A stretch of 64,000 bases of DNA, taken from Clostridium brassicae. GTDB taxonomy: Bacteria > Bacillota > Clostridia > Clostridiales > Clostridiaceae. Positions within the stretch are counted from its first letter, which is position 1; each line of letters opens with the position of its first letter. Where the stretch lies: contig NZ_JAPQFJ010000004.1 of assembly GCF_026738875.1 (NCBI RefSeq), forward strand, positions 1-64,000. The letters run 5' to 3'. A program made the position numbers and the translations under genes. Shown one piece after another: positions 55,038-64,000 of the stretch. The notes under the pieces are model-generated. The model was given only the letters and a program-made list of their open reading frames with translations. It ran no database searches and had not been told where the DNA came from.

Positions 55038-55152
55038 TTTTATTTGATTCTGACGAAACCCTATACCTACCTCTTATGGCAAAAAAAAAACGTTTAAATT
55101 CTAATTATTTAACTAAAATTTAAACATTTTAAACCACATTTGCCCTTTTTGT

Positions 55153-55228
55153 GTAAATTATTCTTTCCACCCGTAAATTATAATTTCCATATGTGTATTA
55201 TTCTTTCCGAGTGTACATTATATTTTAC
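55153..55228 (-). repeat. Four 20-bp phased direct repeats, candidate enhancer
   Basis: Units start at 55153, 55173, 55193 and 55213, exactly 20 bases apart, reading GTAAATTATTCTTTCC, GTAAATTATAATTTCC, GTGTATTATTCTTTCC and GTACATTATATTTTAC on the plus strand. They end inside the last codons of the activator gene and lie 115-190 bases upstream of the sigma-54 promoter, the right distance and helical phasing for an activator binding region. Confidence 0.55.
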
Positions 55229-56789
55229 AATTTATATTATATTTTTTTGTCTTATTTATTATAGTAGTATGGGATACCCCTAAAACTTTTGCAGCTTTGC
55301 GACAGCTTTTATATTTTTCTAGCGCCTTTATTATTGCCTCTTTTTCACATATCTCCACTACATCTTTTAGTTTCATCTCTCCATCTAAATCAAAACTCTG
55401 AGAACTCGGCTTATTGTAACCTTTAAAATTAATTATTAAATTCTCTAACTTTAATAAATTATTACAACATAAATTCATAGCTCTCTCTATTACATTTTCT
55501 AATTCTCTTACATTACCTGGCCAATTATACTCCATTAATGCATTTATAAAGTCCAGTTCTGCTCCTGAGATAGTTTTATTTAATCTTTTATTTAATTTAT
55601 ATATAAAAAAACTTACTAAGTTAGGTATATCCTCAAGTCTTTCTCTTAATGGTGGTATATATATAGGTATTACATTTAATCTATAATATAAATCTTCTCT
55701 AAATTCTTTTCTTTTAATCATTTCTTCTAGATTTCTATTAGTAGCTGCAATTATCCTAACATCAACCTTTTCTTCTTTATTACTTCCTATTTTTCTAATA
55801 ACTCCTTCTTGAAGAACTCTAAGTAGCTTAGCTTGAAGTACCAATGATACCTCCCCTATTTCATCTAAAAATAAAGTTCCTCCATCAGCTTCCTTAAAAA
55901 GCCCTTCTTTTCCAGATATATTTGCTCCTGTGAAACTTCCTTTTTCATAACCAAACAATTCACTTTCTATCAAATTATCAGGAAGTGCAGCACAGTTTAT
56001 AGTAACAAATTTTTTATCTTTTCTATCACTAAGTTTTTGTATAGCTTTAGCAAATACCTCTTTACCAGTACCACTTTCACCTCTTAGTAGAATCGTAGAA
56101 TTACTTTTAGCTACAGAGGCACACATTTTTTTTGCTCTTTCCATGGGAAAACTATTGCCTATTACGTCATTAAAAGCTCCTGCCTCAGTAGATGAAACTA
56201 CATTAGCAATCTCTAGAGCTTGCGCAATATCCTTTATTGATGCAACAACCCCAATAGTTTTATTGTTATCATCCTTAACCGGTCTACCCGTTGTAAGATA
56301 ATGTATATTTCCTTCATCACTTTTTATATTAATTTCAACGTTGTCATATTTTTCCCCTGTTTTAAGCAAAGTTACCATTGGTGCATTTATACTTAAAAAA
56401 TTATTTATATTGGTTCCAATTATATCTTCTCTTTTACGTCTAAATATTTTTTCACAATAACTATTAAAAATCTCCACCTCTAATTTATTGTTTATAGCCA
56501 TTATACCTTCATCAACAGAATCTATTGTTGCTAGAATTTTTCTTTCATTCTTCTCTTGTTGCAATAATCCTACTTCTCTTACACTAATAACCCCTTCTAA
56601 ACTATTTAAAGACTCACTTAAATATTGCTTTATATCTTTATTTATTTCTTCCACCTTTACACAAACTTTTTTGGGGAATACCTCCAAAGAATGTACATTT
56701 ATATTGAATTTATATATTTGAGATACTATGTCTAATGTCATTCCAATTCTGTCTTTTGTAATTATTTCGAGCCTAATAAAATTTTTCAT
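55218..56789 (-). CDS. TyrR-like sigma-54-dependent activator (ACT-PAS-AAA+-HTH)
   Basis: 523 aa. ACT domain (~1-70, [17 protein letters not shown]), PAS domain (~80-190), AAA+ domain with Walker A GESGTGKE, the sigma-54 contact loop GSFTGA, Walker B FLDEIGE and the arginine-finger region, then a TyrR-type HTH ([18 protein letters not shown]). The ACT domain suggests amino-acid sensing. It is divergent in no direction from its target: the lyase gene with a sigma-54 promoter lies 267 bases downstream on the same strand. ATG with AAGGGTGA upstream; a GTG three codons earlier is less likely. Confidence 0.9.
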   Translation of the reverse strand: MKNFIRLEIITKDRIGMTLDIVSQIYKFNINVHSLEVFPKKVCVKVEEINKDIKQYLSESLNSLEGVISVREVGLLQQEKNERKILATIDSVDEGIMAINNKLEVEIFNSYCEKIFRRKREDIIGTNINNFLSINAPMVTLLKTGEKYDNVEINIKSDEGNIHYLTTGRPVKDDNNKTIGVVASIKDIAQALEIANVVSSTEAGAFNDVIGNSFPMERAKKMCASVAKSNSTILLRGESGTGKEVFAKAIQKLSDRKDKKFVTINCAALPDNLIESELFGYEKGSFTGANISGKEGLFKEADGGTLFLDEIGEVSLVLQAKLLRVLQEGVIRKIGSNKEEKVDVRIIAATNRNLEEMIKRKEFREDLYYRLNVIPIYIPPLRERLEDIPNLVSFFIYKLNKRLNKTISGAELDFINALMEYNWPGNVRELENVIERAMNLCCNNLLKLENLIINFKGYNKPSSQSFDLDGEMKLKDVVEICEKEAIIKALEKYKSCRKAAKVLGVSHTTIINKTKKYNINCKI

Positions 56790-57041
56790 ATTTATCACCC
56801 TTATATTAACTATAAAATACTTAAGGCTTAACTTTATAAGTTTATATAAAAAATAAACCCTACATTAATTATATACTAATATGCTACTAAAAAAAACTGT
56901 AATTACAACTGTATACACGTTAAATCGCAAAAAAAATTATAATAATAAAAATTTACTGAATATTTTTCTTGTATTTCCTTTATTCATGCTATAATTATTT
57001 TATTAAATATTTTCTAATATTTGCACAGGAGGGGTACATAA

Positions 57042-58778
57042 GTGAAAGAAACAAGCACCATAAAAACAACTACTTTAAGGAAAAAATGGACAAGGAATAT
57101 AATGCTTCTCATAATATCATTATTTGTAATAATAGATATAATAATGTATCTTTGTATTATTAATTCTATTAAAAGCACTATCAACATAGCAATTCCGACC
57201 ATCACTAACGGTATAACTAGTAAAATTGAAAAATTAGATTTTTCAAGTCTTGACAGAGAAAAAGAAAACAGTAATATCTATAAAGAAATCGACAAAACGC
57301 TTGCAACTCTTCAAAGTAAATCTGATGGTTTTGTAAAAGATATTTTTATAATTTCCAATAACAATGGAAAATGGACATATGTAATTGATAAGTCACAAGA
57401 AAGCAGTGCAAAATATGGTGACGAATTTACAAGAACTACAAATTTAGATAAGATAAATGAATCTATTGAAACCAAAGAAATATATGTAGATAACATAAAA
57501 CATAATTTAAAGGAAAAAACTTCTGCTTCTCAAGTTTATGTTCCTTTAAAATTAGAAAACAAGGAAGTAGTTGTAGGGATTGAATTAAATAATAGTAAAT
57601 TTATAAAATTTGAAGTTATCATTATATCAGTATTAGTTTTTATAATGATAGTAGCTTTAATAGTAGTTAGATTATTAGTTGGCTTAATGACTAAACACCA
57701 AACTAAATCTATTGATGAATTAGTTGAAAATATGAAGCTTATTTCTAATTTAGAGGGAGACTTAACTAAAAGAATCCAAATCAAAAGTAATGATGAAATT
57801 GGGGAGTTAGCTAACTATACAAATAAAATGCTAGATACATTCCAAGATGTATTAATTAATATTAGTGATATATCTAAAAAGCTTCAAGACACAAATGAAA
57901 ATTTCAAAGATTCATTTAATACTGCAAAGTTAGAATTTGAACAAATGGATACTTCTACAAAAGATATAACTACAAGAATTACCAAACAGACAGAAAAATT
58001 ATCTAGTACTAGTGATAAAATCCGCGAAGTAAATGAAACTATAGTACAAATTGCAAACAATTCTCAGCTAGTAACTGAAGAGGCCATAAAAACAAATGAA
58101 AGTGCTATAGAGGGTAGTAAGGTTATGCAAAACCTTGATACAAACTCAAAAGACATAGTGAATGTAGTAAATACCACTTCAGAGGTAGTTGAAAATTTAG
58201 TTAAAGAATCAAAAGAAATAAACAATATAATAGTTGCTATATCTTCCATAGCAGAACAAACAAACCTTTTAGCTTTAAATGCTAGTATTGAAGCCGCACG
58301 TGCTGGAGAGCATGGGAAAGGTTTTGCTGTAGTCGCTGAAGAGGTTAGAAAATTAGCAGAAGAGTCTGCTAGATGGGCAGATGAAATATCAAAATTAGTT
58401 AGCAATATACAAAACGGCATAGAAAACTCAGGTCAATCTATGCAAAATGTAGCTAAAAAAACTTTAGAACAAAATAGTTTTATTGATAAGGTTATAGAAA
58501 GATTTAATACTATCAATTCCTCTATTAATGATGTGTCTACTAGAGTAGAAGAAGTATCTTCTTCTACTGAAGAAATATCTGCTAACACTTCTGTAATTAC
58601 TGAAGAAATTGAAAACTTAGCTATTATATCAGAAGAAAATAATTCTTCTGCTGAAGAAATTGCAGCAGGTATTGACAATGAAGCTAACTCAATGAATAAT
58701 TTAATGAATATGGTAGAAGAATTATCCACTGTATCATCATATTTAAATGATAAGCTGTCAAGATTAAAGCTACAATAA
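57042..58778 (+). CDS. Methyl-accepting chemotaxis protein
   Basis: 578 aa. Membrane helices at ~15-42 and ~192-216 enclose a ~150-residue extracellular sensor (single-Cache-like, not assigned further), then HAMP and a signalling domain with [19 protein letters not shown]. The start is a GTG with GGAGGGG upstream. Divergent from the sigma-54 activator gene; the 252-base gap shows no clear element. A terminator follows. Confidence 0.9.
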   Translation: MKETSTIKTTTLRKKWTRNIMLLIISLFVIIDIIMYLCIINSIKSTINIAIPTITNGITSKIEKLDFSSLDREKENSNIYKEIDKTLATLQSKSDGFVKDIFIISNNNGKWTYVIDKSQESSAKYGDEFTRTTNLDKINESIETKEIYVDNIKHNLKEKTSASQVYVPLKLENKEVVVGIELNNSKFIKFEVIIISVLVFIMIVALIVVRLLVGLMTKHQTKSIDELVENMKLISNLEGDLTKRIQIKSNDEIGELANYTNKMLDTFQDVLINISDISKKLQDTNENFKDSFNTAKLEFEQMDTSTKDITTRITKQTEKLSSTSDKIREVNETIVQIANNSQLVTEEAIKTNESAIEGSKVMQNLDTNSKDIVNVVNTTSEVVENLVKESKEINNIIVAISSIAEQTNLLALNASIEAARAGEHGKGFAVVAEEVRKLAEESARWADEISKLVSNIQNGIENSGQSMQNVAKKTLEQNSFIDKVIERFNTINSSINDVSTRVEEVSSSTEEISANTSVITEEIENLAIISEENNSSAEEIAAGIDNEANSMNNLMNMVEELSTVSSYLNDKLSRLKLQ

Positions 58779-58845
58779 ATAATTTATTTTATGAAAATAA
58801 ATATAAAATTGTTATATATTCATATTTAAAGTATAATCATCACTT

Positions 58846-58871
58846 AAATCTCAGCCATTAAACTGAGATTT
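58846..58871 (+). terminator. Terminator after the chemoreceptor gene
   Basis: AAATCTCAG (58846-58854) pairs with CTGAGATTT (58863-58871), followed by ATTTTTT. Confidence 0.85.
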
Positions 58872-58958
58872 ATTTTTTATATTTAATTGTATATTACACA
58901 TAATACATATATAATAGTTAAGTTAGGGTTATTTTATTAAATTCGAAAGGAAGTAAAT

Positions 58959-60542
58959 ATGGGAAAAATTAAATTTGAAGATTTACCAATATCACAAGAA
59001 ATAAAAAAAGCTATTGGAGATATGGGATTTGAAGAACCGTCTCCTATTCAAGAAAAAGCAATACCTTTCATATTAGAAGGTAAAGATGTAACGGGTCAAG
59101 CTCAAACAGGAACAGGTAAAACAGCTGCTTTTGGAATTCCATCACTAGACTCCATTGATCCTAAAAATGATAAATTACAAGCTTTGATTTTATGTCCAAC
59201 AAGAGAATTAGCTATCCAAGTTACAGAAGAGTTAAATAAACTTGCTAGATATAAAAAAGGTATCAGCACATTAGCTGTTTATGGTGGGCAGCCAATTGAC
59301 CGTCAAATTAAAGCTCTAAAAAGAGGAGTTCATATAGTTATAGGTACTCCTGGAAGAGTCATGGACCACATGAGAAGAAAAACACTTAAATTTGATGATG
59401 TAAAAATGGTTATTCTAGATGAAGCAGATGAAATGCTTGATATGGGATTCAGAGAAGATATAGAAACTATAATAGAAGATATGCCTAAAAATAAGCAAAT
59501 GATTTTATTTTCTGCAACAATGCCAAAACCAATTATAGATTTAAGTAAAAAGTATCAGAAGAATCCCCAAATGATAAAAATAACACACAAACAATTAACC
59601 CTTCCAAGTATTGAACAAAAATATTTAGAAGTAAAAGAAGGTTCTAAAATAGAGGTTTTATCTAGACTTATCGACATACATAACCCTAAACTTTCTGTAA
59701 TATTTTGCAACACAAAGAAAAAAGTAGATGATGTTGTAGCCGCTCTACAATCTAGAGGTTATTTTGCTGACGGACTTCACGGAGACATGAAGCAAATTCA
59801 AAGAGATCGAGTTATGAATAAATTCAGAAACGGAGTTATTGAAATATTAGTAGCAACAGATGTTGCAGCTAGAGGTATAGATGTAGATGATGTAGAATTT
59901 GTGTTCAATTATGATTTACCTCAAGATGAAGAATATTATGTTCACAGAATAGGAAGAACAGGTAGAGCAGGTAGAGAAGGGAAAGCATATAGTTTTATAT
60001 CTGGTAAAGAAATTCGCAAACTTAAAGATATCGAAAGATATACTAAATCAAAAGTTAAAAGAGAAGAAATTCCATCTCTTGATGACGTAGAGGAAGTTAA
60101 AATAAGCGCTTTCTTAGAAAAAATAAAATCTGTTATAGATGAAGGTCACCTTGGTAAATACATTGACTATATAGATAGATTACTTGATGAAGATTATGTA
60201 TCTATAGATATAGCTGCTGCCTTATTAAAAATCGCTACTGGCGAAGAAAAGAAAACTGAAATAGAAACTCATCATGAATTTGATAATACGGGTGCAGAAT
60301 CAGGTATGGTTAGACTGTTTATAAATTTAGGTCGTAATCATCAAATAAGAGAAAAAGACATAATTGGAGCCATAGCAGGTGAAACAGGAATAAAGGGTAA
60401 ATTGATAGGTAAAATTGATATTTATGATAAGTTCTCTTTTGTTGAAGTTCCTAAAGATTGTGCCTCTCAAGTAATAAGTGTGATGAAGAACAATACAATA
60501 AAAGGGAAGAAAATAAATATAGAACCTGCAAACTCAAGATAA
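58959..60542 (+). CDS. DEAD-box RNA helicase with DbpA-type RNA-binding domain
   Basis: 527 aa. Q motif (PSPIQEKAIP), motif I AQTGTGKT, PTRELAIQ, DEAD, SAT and HRIGRTGRAGR are all present in the helicase core (~1-380). The C-terminal ~75 residues (MVRLFINLGRNHQIREKDI ... GKIDIYDKFSFVEVP) are a DbpA/YxiN-like RRM, which in those proteins binds 23S rRNA near hairpin 92. A role in 50S ribosome assembly or general RNA remodelling is likely. GGAAG before ATG. Confidence 0.9.
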   Translation: MGKIKFEDLPISQEIKKAIGDMGFEEPSPIQEKAIPFILEGKDVTGQAQTGTGKTAAFGIPSLDSIDPKNDKLQALILCPTRELAIQVTEELNKLARYKKGISTLAVYGGQPIDRQIKALKRGVHIVIGTPGRVMDHMRRKTLKFDDVKMVILDEADEMLDMGFREDIETIIEDMPKNKQMILFSATMPKPIIDLSKKYQKNPQMIKITHKQLTLPSIEQKYLEVKEGSKIEVLSRLIDIHNPKLSVIFCNTKKKVDDVVAALQSRGYFADGLHGDMKQIQRDRVMNKFRNGVIEILVATDVAARGIDVDDVEFVFNYDLPQDEEYYVHRIGRTGRAGREGKAYSFISGKEIRKLKDIERYTKSKVKREEIPSLDDVEEVKISAFLEKIKSVIDEGHLGKYIDYIDRLLDEDYVSIDIAAALLKIATGEEKKTEIETHHEFDNTGAESGMVRLFINLGRNHQIREKDIIGAIAGETGIKGKLIGKIDIYDKFSFVEVPKDCASQVISVMKNNTIKGKKINIEPANSR

Positions 60543-60649
60543 ATCTACTATAATAAAGTATAAAAATAAAGAAATATAATAATATATACTAAATGAAATA
60601 ATTTTTTAGTAGAGTATTATCTATTATCAATTATTGGGGAGTGTATATA

Positions 60650-60931
60650 ATGATTATAGGAGCTGCAAAAGTTTATGTTTATGCTAGTTGGGTTCATTCT
60701 CTTAAAGAAAAAAGAATGGAAGTAAAGAGTATTATTGCAAAAGTTAAACATAGATACAATGTTTCTATAGCAGAAATAGAGAATCAAGATTTCCATCAAT
60801 CTATAGTTTTAGGTATTGCTTGTGTAAGTAACAGCACAAAACAATCTAATGCTATAATTCAAAATGTAGTAAATTATATAGAAGGAAATACAGAAGGATT
60901 TATTGAAAAGGTTGATATAGAAATTTTATAG
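60650..60931 (+). CDS. DUF503 (YlxP-like) small protein
   Basis: 93 aa, the DUF503 family: SWVHSLKEKRMEVKSIIAK, then NVSIAEIENQDFHQSIVLG. YlxP-like proteins often lie with ribosome maturation genes and the downstream position after a DbpA-like helicase fits. I start at the ATG with GGGGAG 8 bases upstream. Confidence 0.85.
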   Translation: MIIGAAKVYVYASWVHSLKEKRMEVKSIIAKVKHRYNVSIAEIENQDFHQSIVLGIACVSNSTKQSNAIIQNVVNYIEGNTEGFIEKVDIEIL

Positions 60932-61005
60932 ATACATCTTTATTTTAATTTCTAGTCCTATATCCTTAATATTATAATAAAACATAATATATTTCTTTAT
61001 AAACC

Positions 61006-61042
61006 AAAAAGGTTGTTTTCTTCTCTTAAAAACAACCTTTTT
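61006..61042. terminator. Bidirectional terminator
   Basis: AAAAAGGTTGTTTT (61006-61019) pairs perfectly with AAAACAACCTTTTT (61029-61042) between the convergent DUF503 and XRE genes. Confidence 0.85.
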
Positions 61043-61064
61043 ATTATTAAAATTTTAAAATACT

Positions 61065-61292
61065 TTAATACTCTCCGGTTACTACTAGGTCATCTATTTT
61101 ACATCGTAAAATGTTTGCAAGAACCACAACTTTCTCAAGACTAGGATTTTTTTTATCACCTCTCTCTAATTCCTCTAAATATGACTTAGAAATAGAAGTT
61201 TCGTATTTTGGGTTCTTTGTAAGATTTTCAATATCTCGAGCTGTGTACCCCAAATTCATCCTAAATTCTCTAACCTTCTTACCATTTAACAT
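61065..61292 (-). CDS. XRE-family HTH regulator
   Basis: 75 aa, a single Cro/CI-type helix-turn-helix domain (VREFRMNLGYTARDIENLT ... SISKSYLEELERGDKKNPSLEKVVVLA). No partner domain. Start at MLNGKK with GGGGGG upstream; the frame is open 11 codons further. The 61293-61819 gap upstream is AT-rich and holds no gene I can support. Confidence 0.82.
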   Translation of the reverse strand: MLNGKKVREFRMNLGYTARDIENLTKNPKYETSISKSYLEELERGDKKNPSLEKVVVLANILRCKIDDLVVTGEY

Positions 61293-61743
61293 AATAGAGA
61301 CCCCCCTTATTAAAGTATAAAGCAAAACTAGTTTAGATGAAGTTCCACTTAATATGAAATTCTCATAGAACTAATTTAGTAGTCCAATGACATATCCCCT
61401 TATTTCTTATTAAAAATTTCAGAGTAACTATAATCAGATAAAAAGTTTTTACAATCTAATTATAATACTTTTTGAAGCTGAAAAATAGTTTTAAAATATG
61501 TTTTTACACTTATTTAATATTATTTATGCTAAATATTCCTTATATATAATAAAAATCACACTATAAAATATATTAAATTATATTCAATTATTTTATAATA
61601 AATCACCTAATACACACTACTTAAAGATCTTTTTTAATAATTTAATCTTATTCTTATATGGAGGATATCTTAAAGAAAGTTCTACTAGATTACTTTTATT
61701 TACAATACTCTTTTTATGAATTTATTATACTATAAAATAAAAC

Positions 61744-61774
61744 AGCTACTAGTAAATTTGCTTTGCTAGTAGCT
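61744..61774 (-). terminator. Terminator after the GNAT gene
   Basis: AGCTACTAG (61744-61752) pairs with CTAGTAGCT (61766-61774), followed by GTTTTATTTTATA on the minus strand. Confidence 0.8.
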
Positions 61775-61819
61775 ACTCCCTCTGTTCTTATTTATATGTT
61801 TCCAATATTAGATAAGTTA

Positions 61820-62395
61820 TCATTTATACTCTTCCTCATATTTTTCTATCATATTATCATAGTAACTTTCAAACATAACTGAGTTATATTCAGTATCATA
61901 CACTTTATCAAATCCCAATGACTTGGCTAATTTATACCCTTTATCAGATACAACATCACCTAAAATCTTATTAAAAATAACTCCCTTTTCTTTTAACTGT
62001 CTTGTATTATCATAAAACCCCCGAAGTAAATACCTTAGTGCATCTGTCCCCTGATATTTAGGATCTAAAACTATAGAAAATAAATATAAATTATTTATCT
62101 CTCCTTTTTTATACTTTTTTATATTTTCAACAGGTATAGTTAAGTCTTGAAAGACCTCACCTTTTCTTATTTCTGAATAACTTTCATCTTCAATAGGGAG
62201 ATAGCAAAAATACCCTACCAAATCTTCCTTATCATAAATCATAGTTATAATGTAAGGATTTTTTAAAAACCATTTAGTCATAAAGTCTATGTTTGTCCAA
62301 TATTTTTCTTCATAAACCTTTTTATCTAAATCAATAATTGCTTTTATCATCTCTGGTCTTATCTTTTTTCCATTTAAAATAGTAAGTTTACTCAA
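61820..62395 (-). CDS. GNAT-family acetyltransferase
   Basis: 191 aa. YLFSIVLDPKYQGTDALRYLL is the acetyl-CoA-binding strand/loop of a GNAT fold, and LAKSLGFDKVYD is the usual C-terminal motif. Substrate unknown. I prefer a TTG start (SKLTILNGK) with GGAGGT 7 bases upstream, because the in-frame ATG five codons earlier overlaps that site. Confidence 0.72.
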   Translation of the reverse strand: MSKLTILNGKKIRPEMIKAIIDLDKKVYEEKYWTNIDFMTKWFLKNPYIITMIYDKEDLVGYFCYLPIEDESYSEIRKGEVFQDLTIPVENIKKYKKGEINNLYLFSIVLDPKYQGTDALRYLLRGFYDNTRQLKEKGVIFNKILGDVVSDKGYKLAKSLGFDKVYDTEYNSVMFESYYDNMIEKYEEEYK

Positions 62396-62516
62396 AACTA
62401 ATACCTCCATCTTAAGCTAATATACTTTTAGTATTTAATATATGCTAATTTTCATTAATATATATTATACTATTGAGGCTTATATTTACAATATGCCACT
62501 CATCCATAACATGAGT

Positions 62517-63515
62517 TTAGCATATTCTAGGTAATATTTGCGTATCTAAGCTTCCTAATATCCTCTTTCCTCCAAAGTCATTCTCTATATAAACAAATTC
62601 ATATTCATCTGTAAATTCTCCAATAATACTTGCATTATCACAATTGAATTCTTTTACTAATACTTTCACTATATCTTCTGAATCATATTTATCCACTACT
62701 AACACCATTCTTCCCTCACAAGCTAAATATAAAGGATTAATACCAAGCATTTCATTTATAGACTTCACTTCATTACTTATAGGAATTTTACTCTCAAAAA
62801 TATGTAATCCCAATTCAGATTGATTAGCTATCTCATTTAATATTTGCCCTATTCCACCTCTTGTTGCATCTCTCATAAATTTTATACTTCCATAATATCC
62901 TTGTAAACAGTCCAAAATAGAGTTTAATGGTGCACAATCACTCTCAATTCTGCCTTTAACCTTTAAATTATATCTATCTACAGCTATTGCTGTCCCATGT
63001 TCTCCAACCGTTCCTGTTACTATTACTCTATCTCCTTTTTCTATTTTATTAGAAAAATAATTTTTCACAATTCCAACACCAGATGTATTTATAAAAACTT
63101 TGTCTACTTTTCCTTTTGGAACAACTTTCGTGTCTCCTGTAACTATATTTACCTTAGCCTGTTTGCAGGTATCTTTCATAGACCTTGCTATCTTTTTTAA
63201 ATCCTGCATAAGAAATCCTTCTTCTATAATGAAACTTGAGCTTAAATATAACGCTTCTGCTCCACATGCTGTCAAATCATTTATAGTTCCACAAACAGCT
63301 AGCTTGCCAATATCTCCTCCTCTAAAAAATATAGGATTTACAACAAAAGAATCTGTTGTAAAAGCGATTTTATTGCTAGGGATATCTAATAAAGCAGAAT
63401 CTCCATTTTTTAAAAGAATATCATTTTTAAATTCTTCATAAAATATATCCCTTATTAATGTCTCAGTATACTTTCCTCCTTCTCCATGTATAAGCTGTAC
63501 ACTTTCCATACTCAC
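62517..63515 (-). CDS. hypE: Hydrogenase maturation protein HypE
   Basis: 332 aa. AIR-synthase-like fold with IHGEGG near the start, FTTDSFVVNPIFFRGGDIG and RDATRGGIG in the nucleotide site, and the essential C-terminal cysteine in PRIC. HypE turns a carbamoyl group on that cysteine into the cyanide ligand of [NiFe] hydrogenase. Start is a GTG with GGTGG upstream. Directly downstream of hypD (43-base gap). Confidence 0.95.
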   Translation of the reverse strand: MSMESVQLIHGEGGKYTETLIRDIFYEEFKNDILLKNGDSALLDIPSNKIAFTTDSFVVNPIFFRGGDIGKLAVCGTINDLTACGAEALYLSSSFIIEEGFLMQDLKKIARSMKDTCKQAKVNIVTGDTKVVPKGKVDKVFINTSGVGIVKNYFSNKIEKGDRVIVTGTVGEHGTAIAVDRYNLKVKGRIESDCAPLNSILDCLQGYYGSIKFMRDATRGGIGQILNEIANQSELGLHIFESKIPISNEVKSINEMLGINPLYLACEGRMVLVVDKYDSEDIVKVLVKEFNCDNASIIGEFTDEYEFVYIENDFGGKRILGSLDTQILPRIC

Positions 63516-63558
63516 TTTCTACCACCCACCTATTCATAAATTTTAAATGGATTTTTAA

Positions 63559-64000
63559 TTATAAGTAATATTTGTAGTATGTAGAACATGTTCCTTCCTG
63601 AGATACCATACATGGTCCATGAGGGTTCTCAGGACTACACTTTTTTTTGAAAAGTTCACATTGAAAAGGATATATATTTCCCATCAAAACATCTCCACAC
63701 CTACATTCAGACCTACTAATTGTATGATTATTAAAATAACCTTTTAATTTAAATCTATTAATAGCATCTAGCTTAGAATATTTGTTTCCTATAATTAAAG
63801 CTGAACCTTTAACATTTCCAATTCCTCTCCATATAACGTCATCTATTTTAAATATCTCCTGTACTAATCTTTTAGCTATAGTGTTTCCTTTAGGACTAAC
63901 CAATCTTTTATATAGATTTTCAAAACCAGCTTCATTACGCCCTCTATTCTTTTTACTAATATTCCTAACTAAAAAATAAATTCCACCTAGTATGTCTTCT
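63559..64000 (-). CDS. hypD: Hydrogenase maturation protein HypD, 3' part (runs off the window)
   Basis: Only the C-terminal ~147 residues lie in the window; the frame is open to the edge at 64000. WRGIGNVKGSAL, the cysteine pair ECRCGDVLMG and CSPENPHGPCMVSQEGTC are the C-terminal [4Fe-4S]-binding part of HypD, which delivers Fe(CN)2CO for [NiFe] hydrogenases. The internal ATG near 63903 is not the real start. Same operon as hypE. Confidence 0.93.
   Translation of the reverse strand, partial: EDILGGIYFLVRNISKKNRGRNEAGFENLYKRLVSPKGNTIAKRLVQEIFKIDDVIWRGIGNVKGSALIIGNKYSKLDAINRFKLKGYFNNHTISRSECRCGDVLMGNIYPFQCELFKKKCSPENPHGPCMVSQEGTCSTYYKYYL

Noticed and set aside
61640-61735. Short plus-strand frame starting ATGGAGGATATC (25 codons) in the gap between the XRE and GNAT genes.
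   Set aside because: No ribosome site ahead of it, very short, and no similarity to a known peptide.
1-64000. CRISPR arrays, tRNA or rRNA genes, complete insertion sequences, integrase genes.
   Set aside because: None was found by reading; no regularly spaced repeats with unique spacers and no transposase or integrase frames. The only regular tandem array is the 20-bp repeat set at 55153-55228, which has no spacers.

Overview
The window is a very AT-rich (low-GC) piece of a Firmicutes chromosome. Sporulation genes (SpoIID-like and SPOCS-domain proteins), an H-NOX chemoreceptor, [FeFe]-hydrogenase-like and methionine gamma-lyase genes, a TPP riboswitch and a Firmicutes-type (T7SSb) ESX system all point to a strictly anaerobic Clostridium. 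The best guess is the proteolytic C. botulinum / C. sporogenes group; that assignment is inference from gene content. No tRNA, rRNA, CRISPR array or complete insertion sequence was seen.

Layout. 1-19.5 kb is ordinary chromosome: an [FeFe]-hydrogenase-like protein, a PAP2 phosphatase, a HAD hydrolase, a radical-SAM protein, a lipoprotein, a YkvI-type membrane protein, a second PAP2-type protein, an H-NOX chemoreceptor, a SpoIID-like protein, two SPOCS-domain proteins, a TPP-riboswitch-controlled thiamine-precursor ABC operon, TatD, an SGNH hydrolase and an HD-GYP protein. 19.5-43.1 kb is a large type VII secretion island on the minus strand. Its core is esxA-essA-esaB-essB-essC-esaA (43.1 to 34.0 kb), followed by WXG100-like partners and a series of secreted-toxin and immunity modules (33.8 to 19.5 kb). 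43.6-64 kb is again ordinary: a thioesterase, an EamA transporter, an aromatic amino acid decarboxylase, two chemoreceptors, two near-identical methionine gamma-lyase genes interleaved with two NhaC-type antiporters, a TyrR-like sigma-54 activator, a DEAD-box helicase, DUF503, an XRE regulator, a GNAT, hypE and the 3' part of hypD.

The toxin island is the most interesting part. One intact LXG protein carries a lipase domain and is followed by two tandem ankyrin-repeat immunity candidates. A second, nearly identical LXG N-terminus leads into a linker that is closed by an in-frame TAA. Beyond that stop the same frame continues into a YwqJ-like deaminase domain, then a YwqK-type antitoxin and endonuclease V. 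Two further copies of the linker follow without a full LXG domain: one precedes an EndoU nuclease domain with a candidate immunity gene, the other a decayed toxin tail with a SUKH-type immunity gene. All three linker copies carry the same TAA and the same strong hairpin, which resembles an IS200/IS605-type right end. The array looks like a cassette reservoir for exchanging toxin tips. A separate module at 19.5-22.9 kb encodes three small helical partners, a glycine-zipper toxin candidate, a polytopic membrane protein (likely immunity) and a DUF4176 protein.

In the methionine gamma-lyase region, both lyase genes have textbook sigma-54 -24/-12 promoters. The neighbouring ACT-PAS-AAA+ activator gene is the obvious regulator, and four 20-bp phased direct repeats plus shared palindromes upstream are candidate activator sites.
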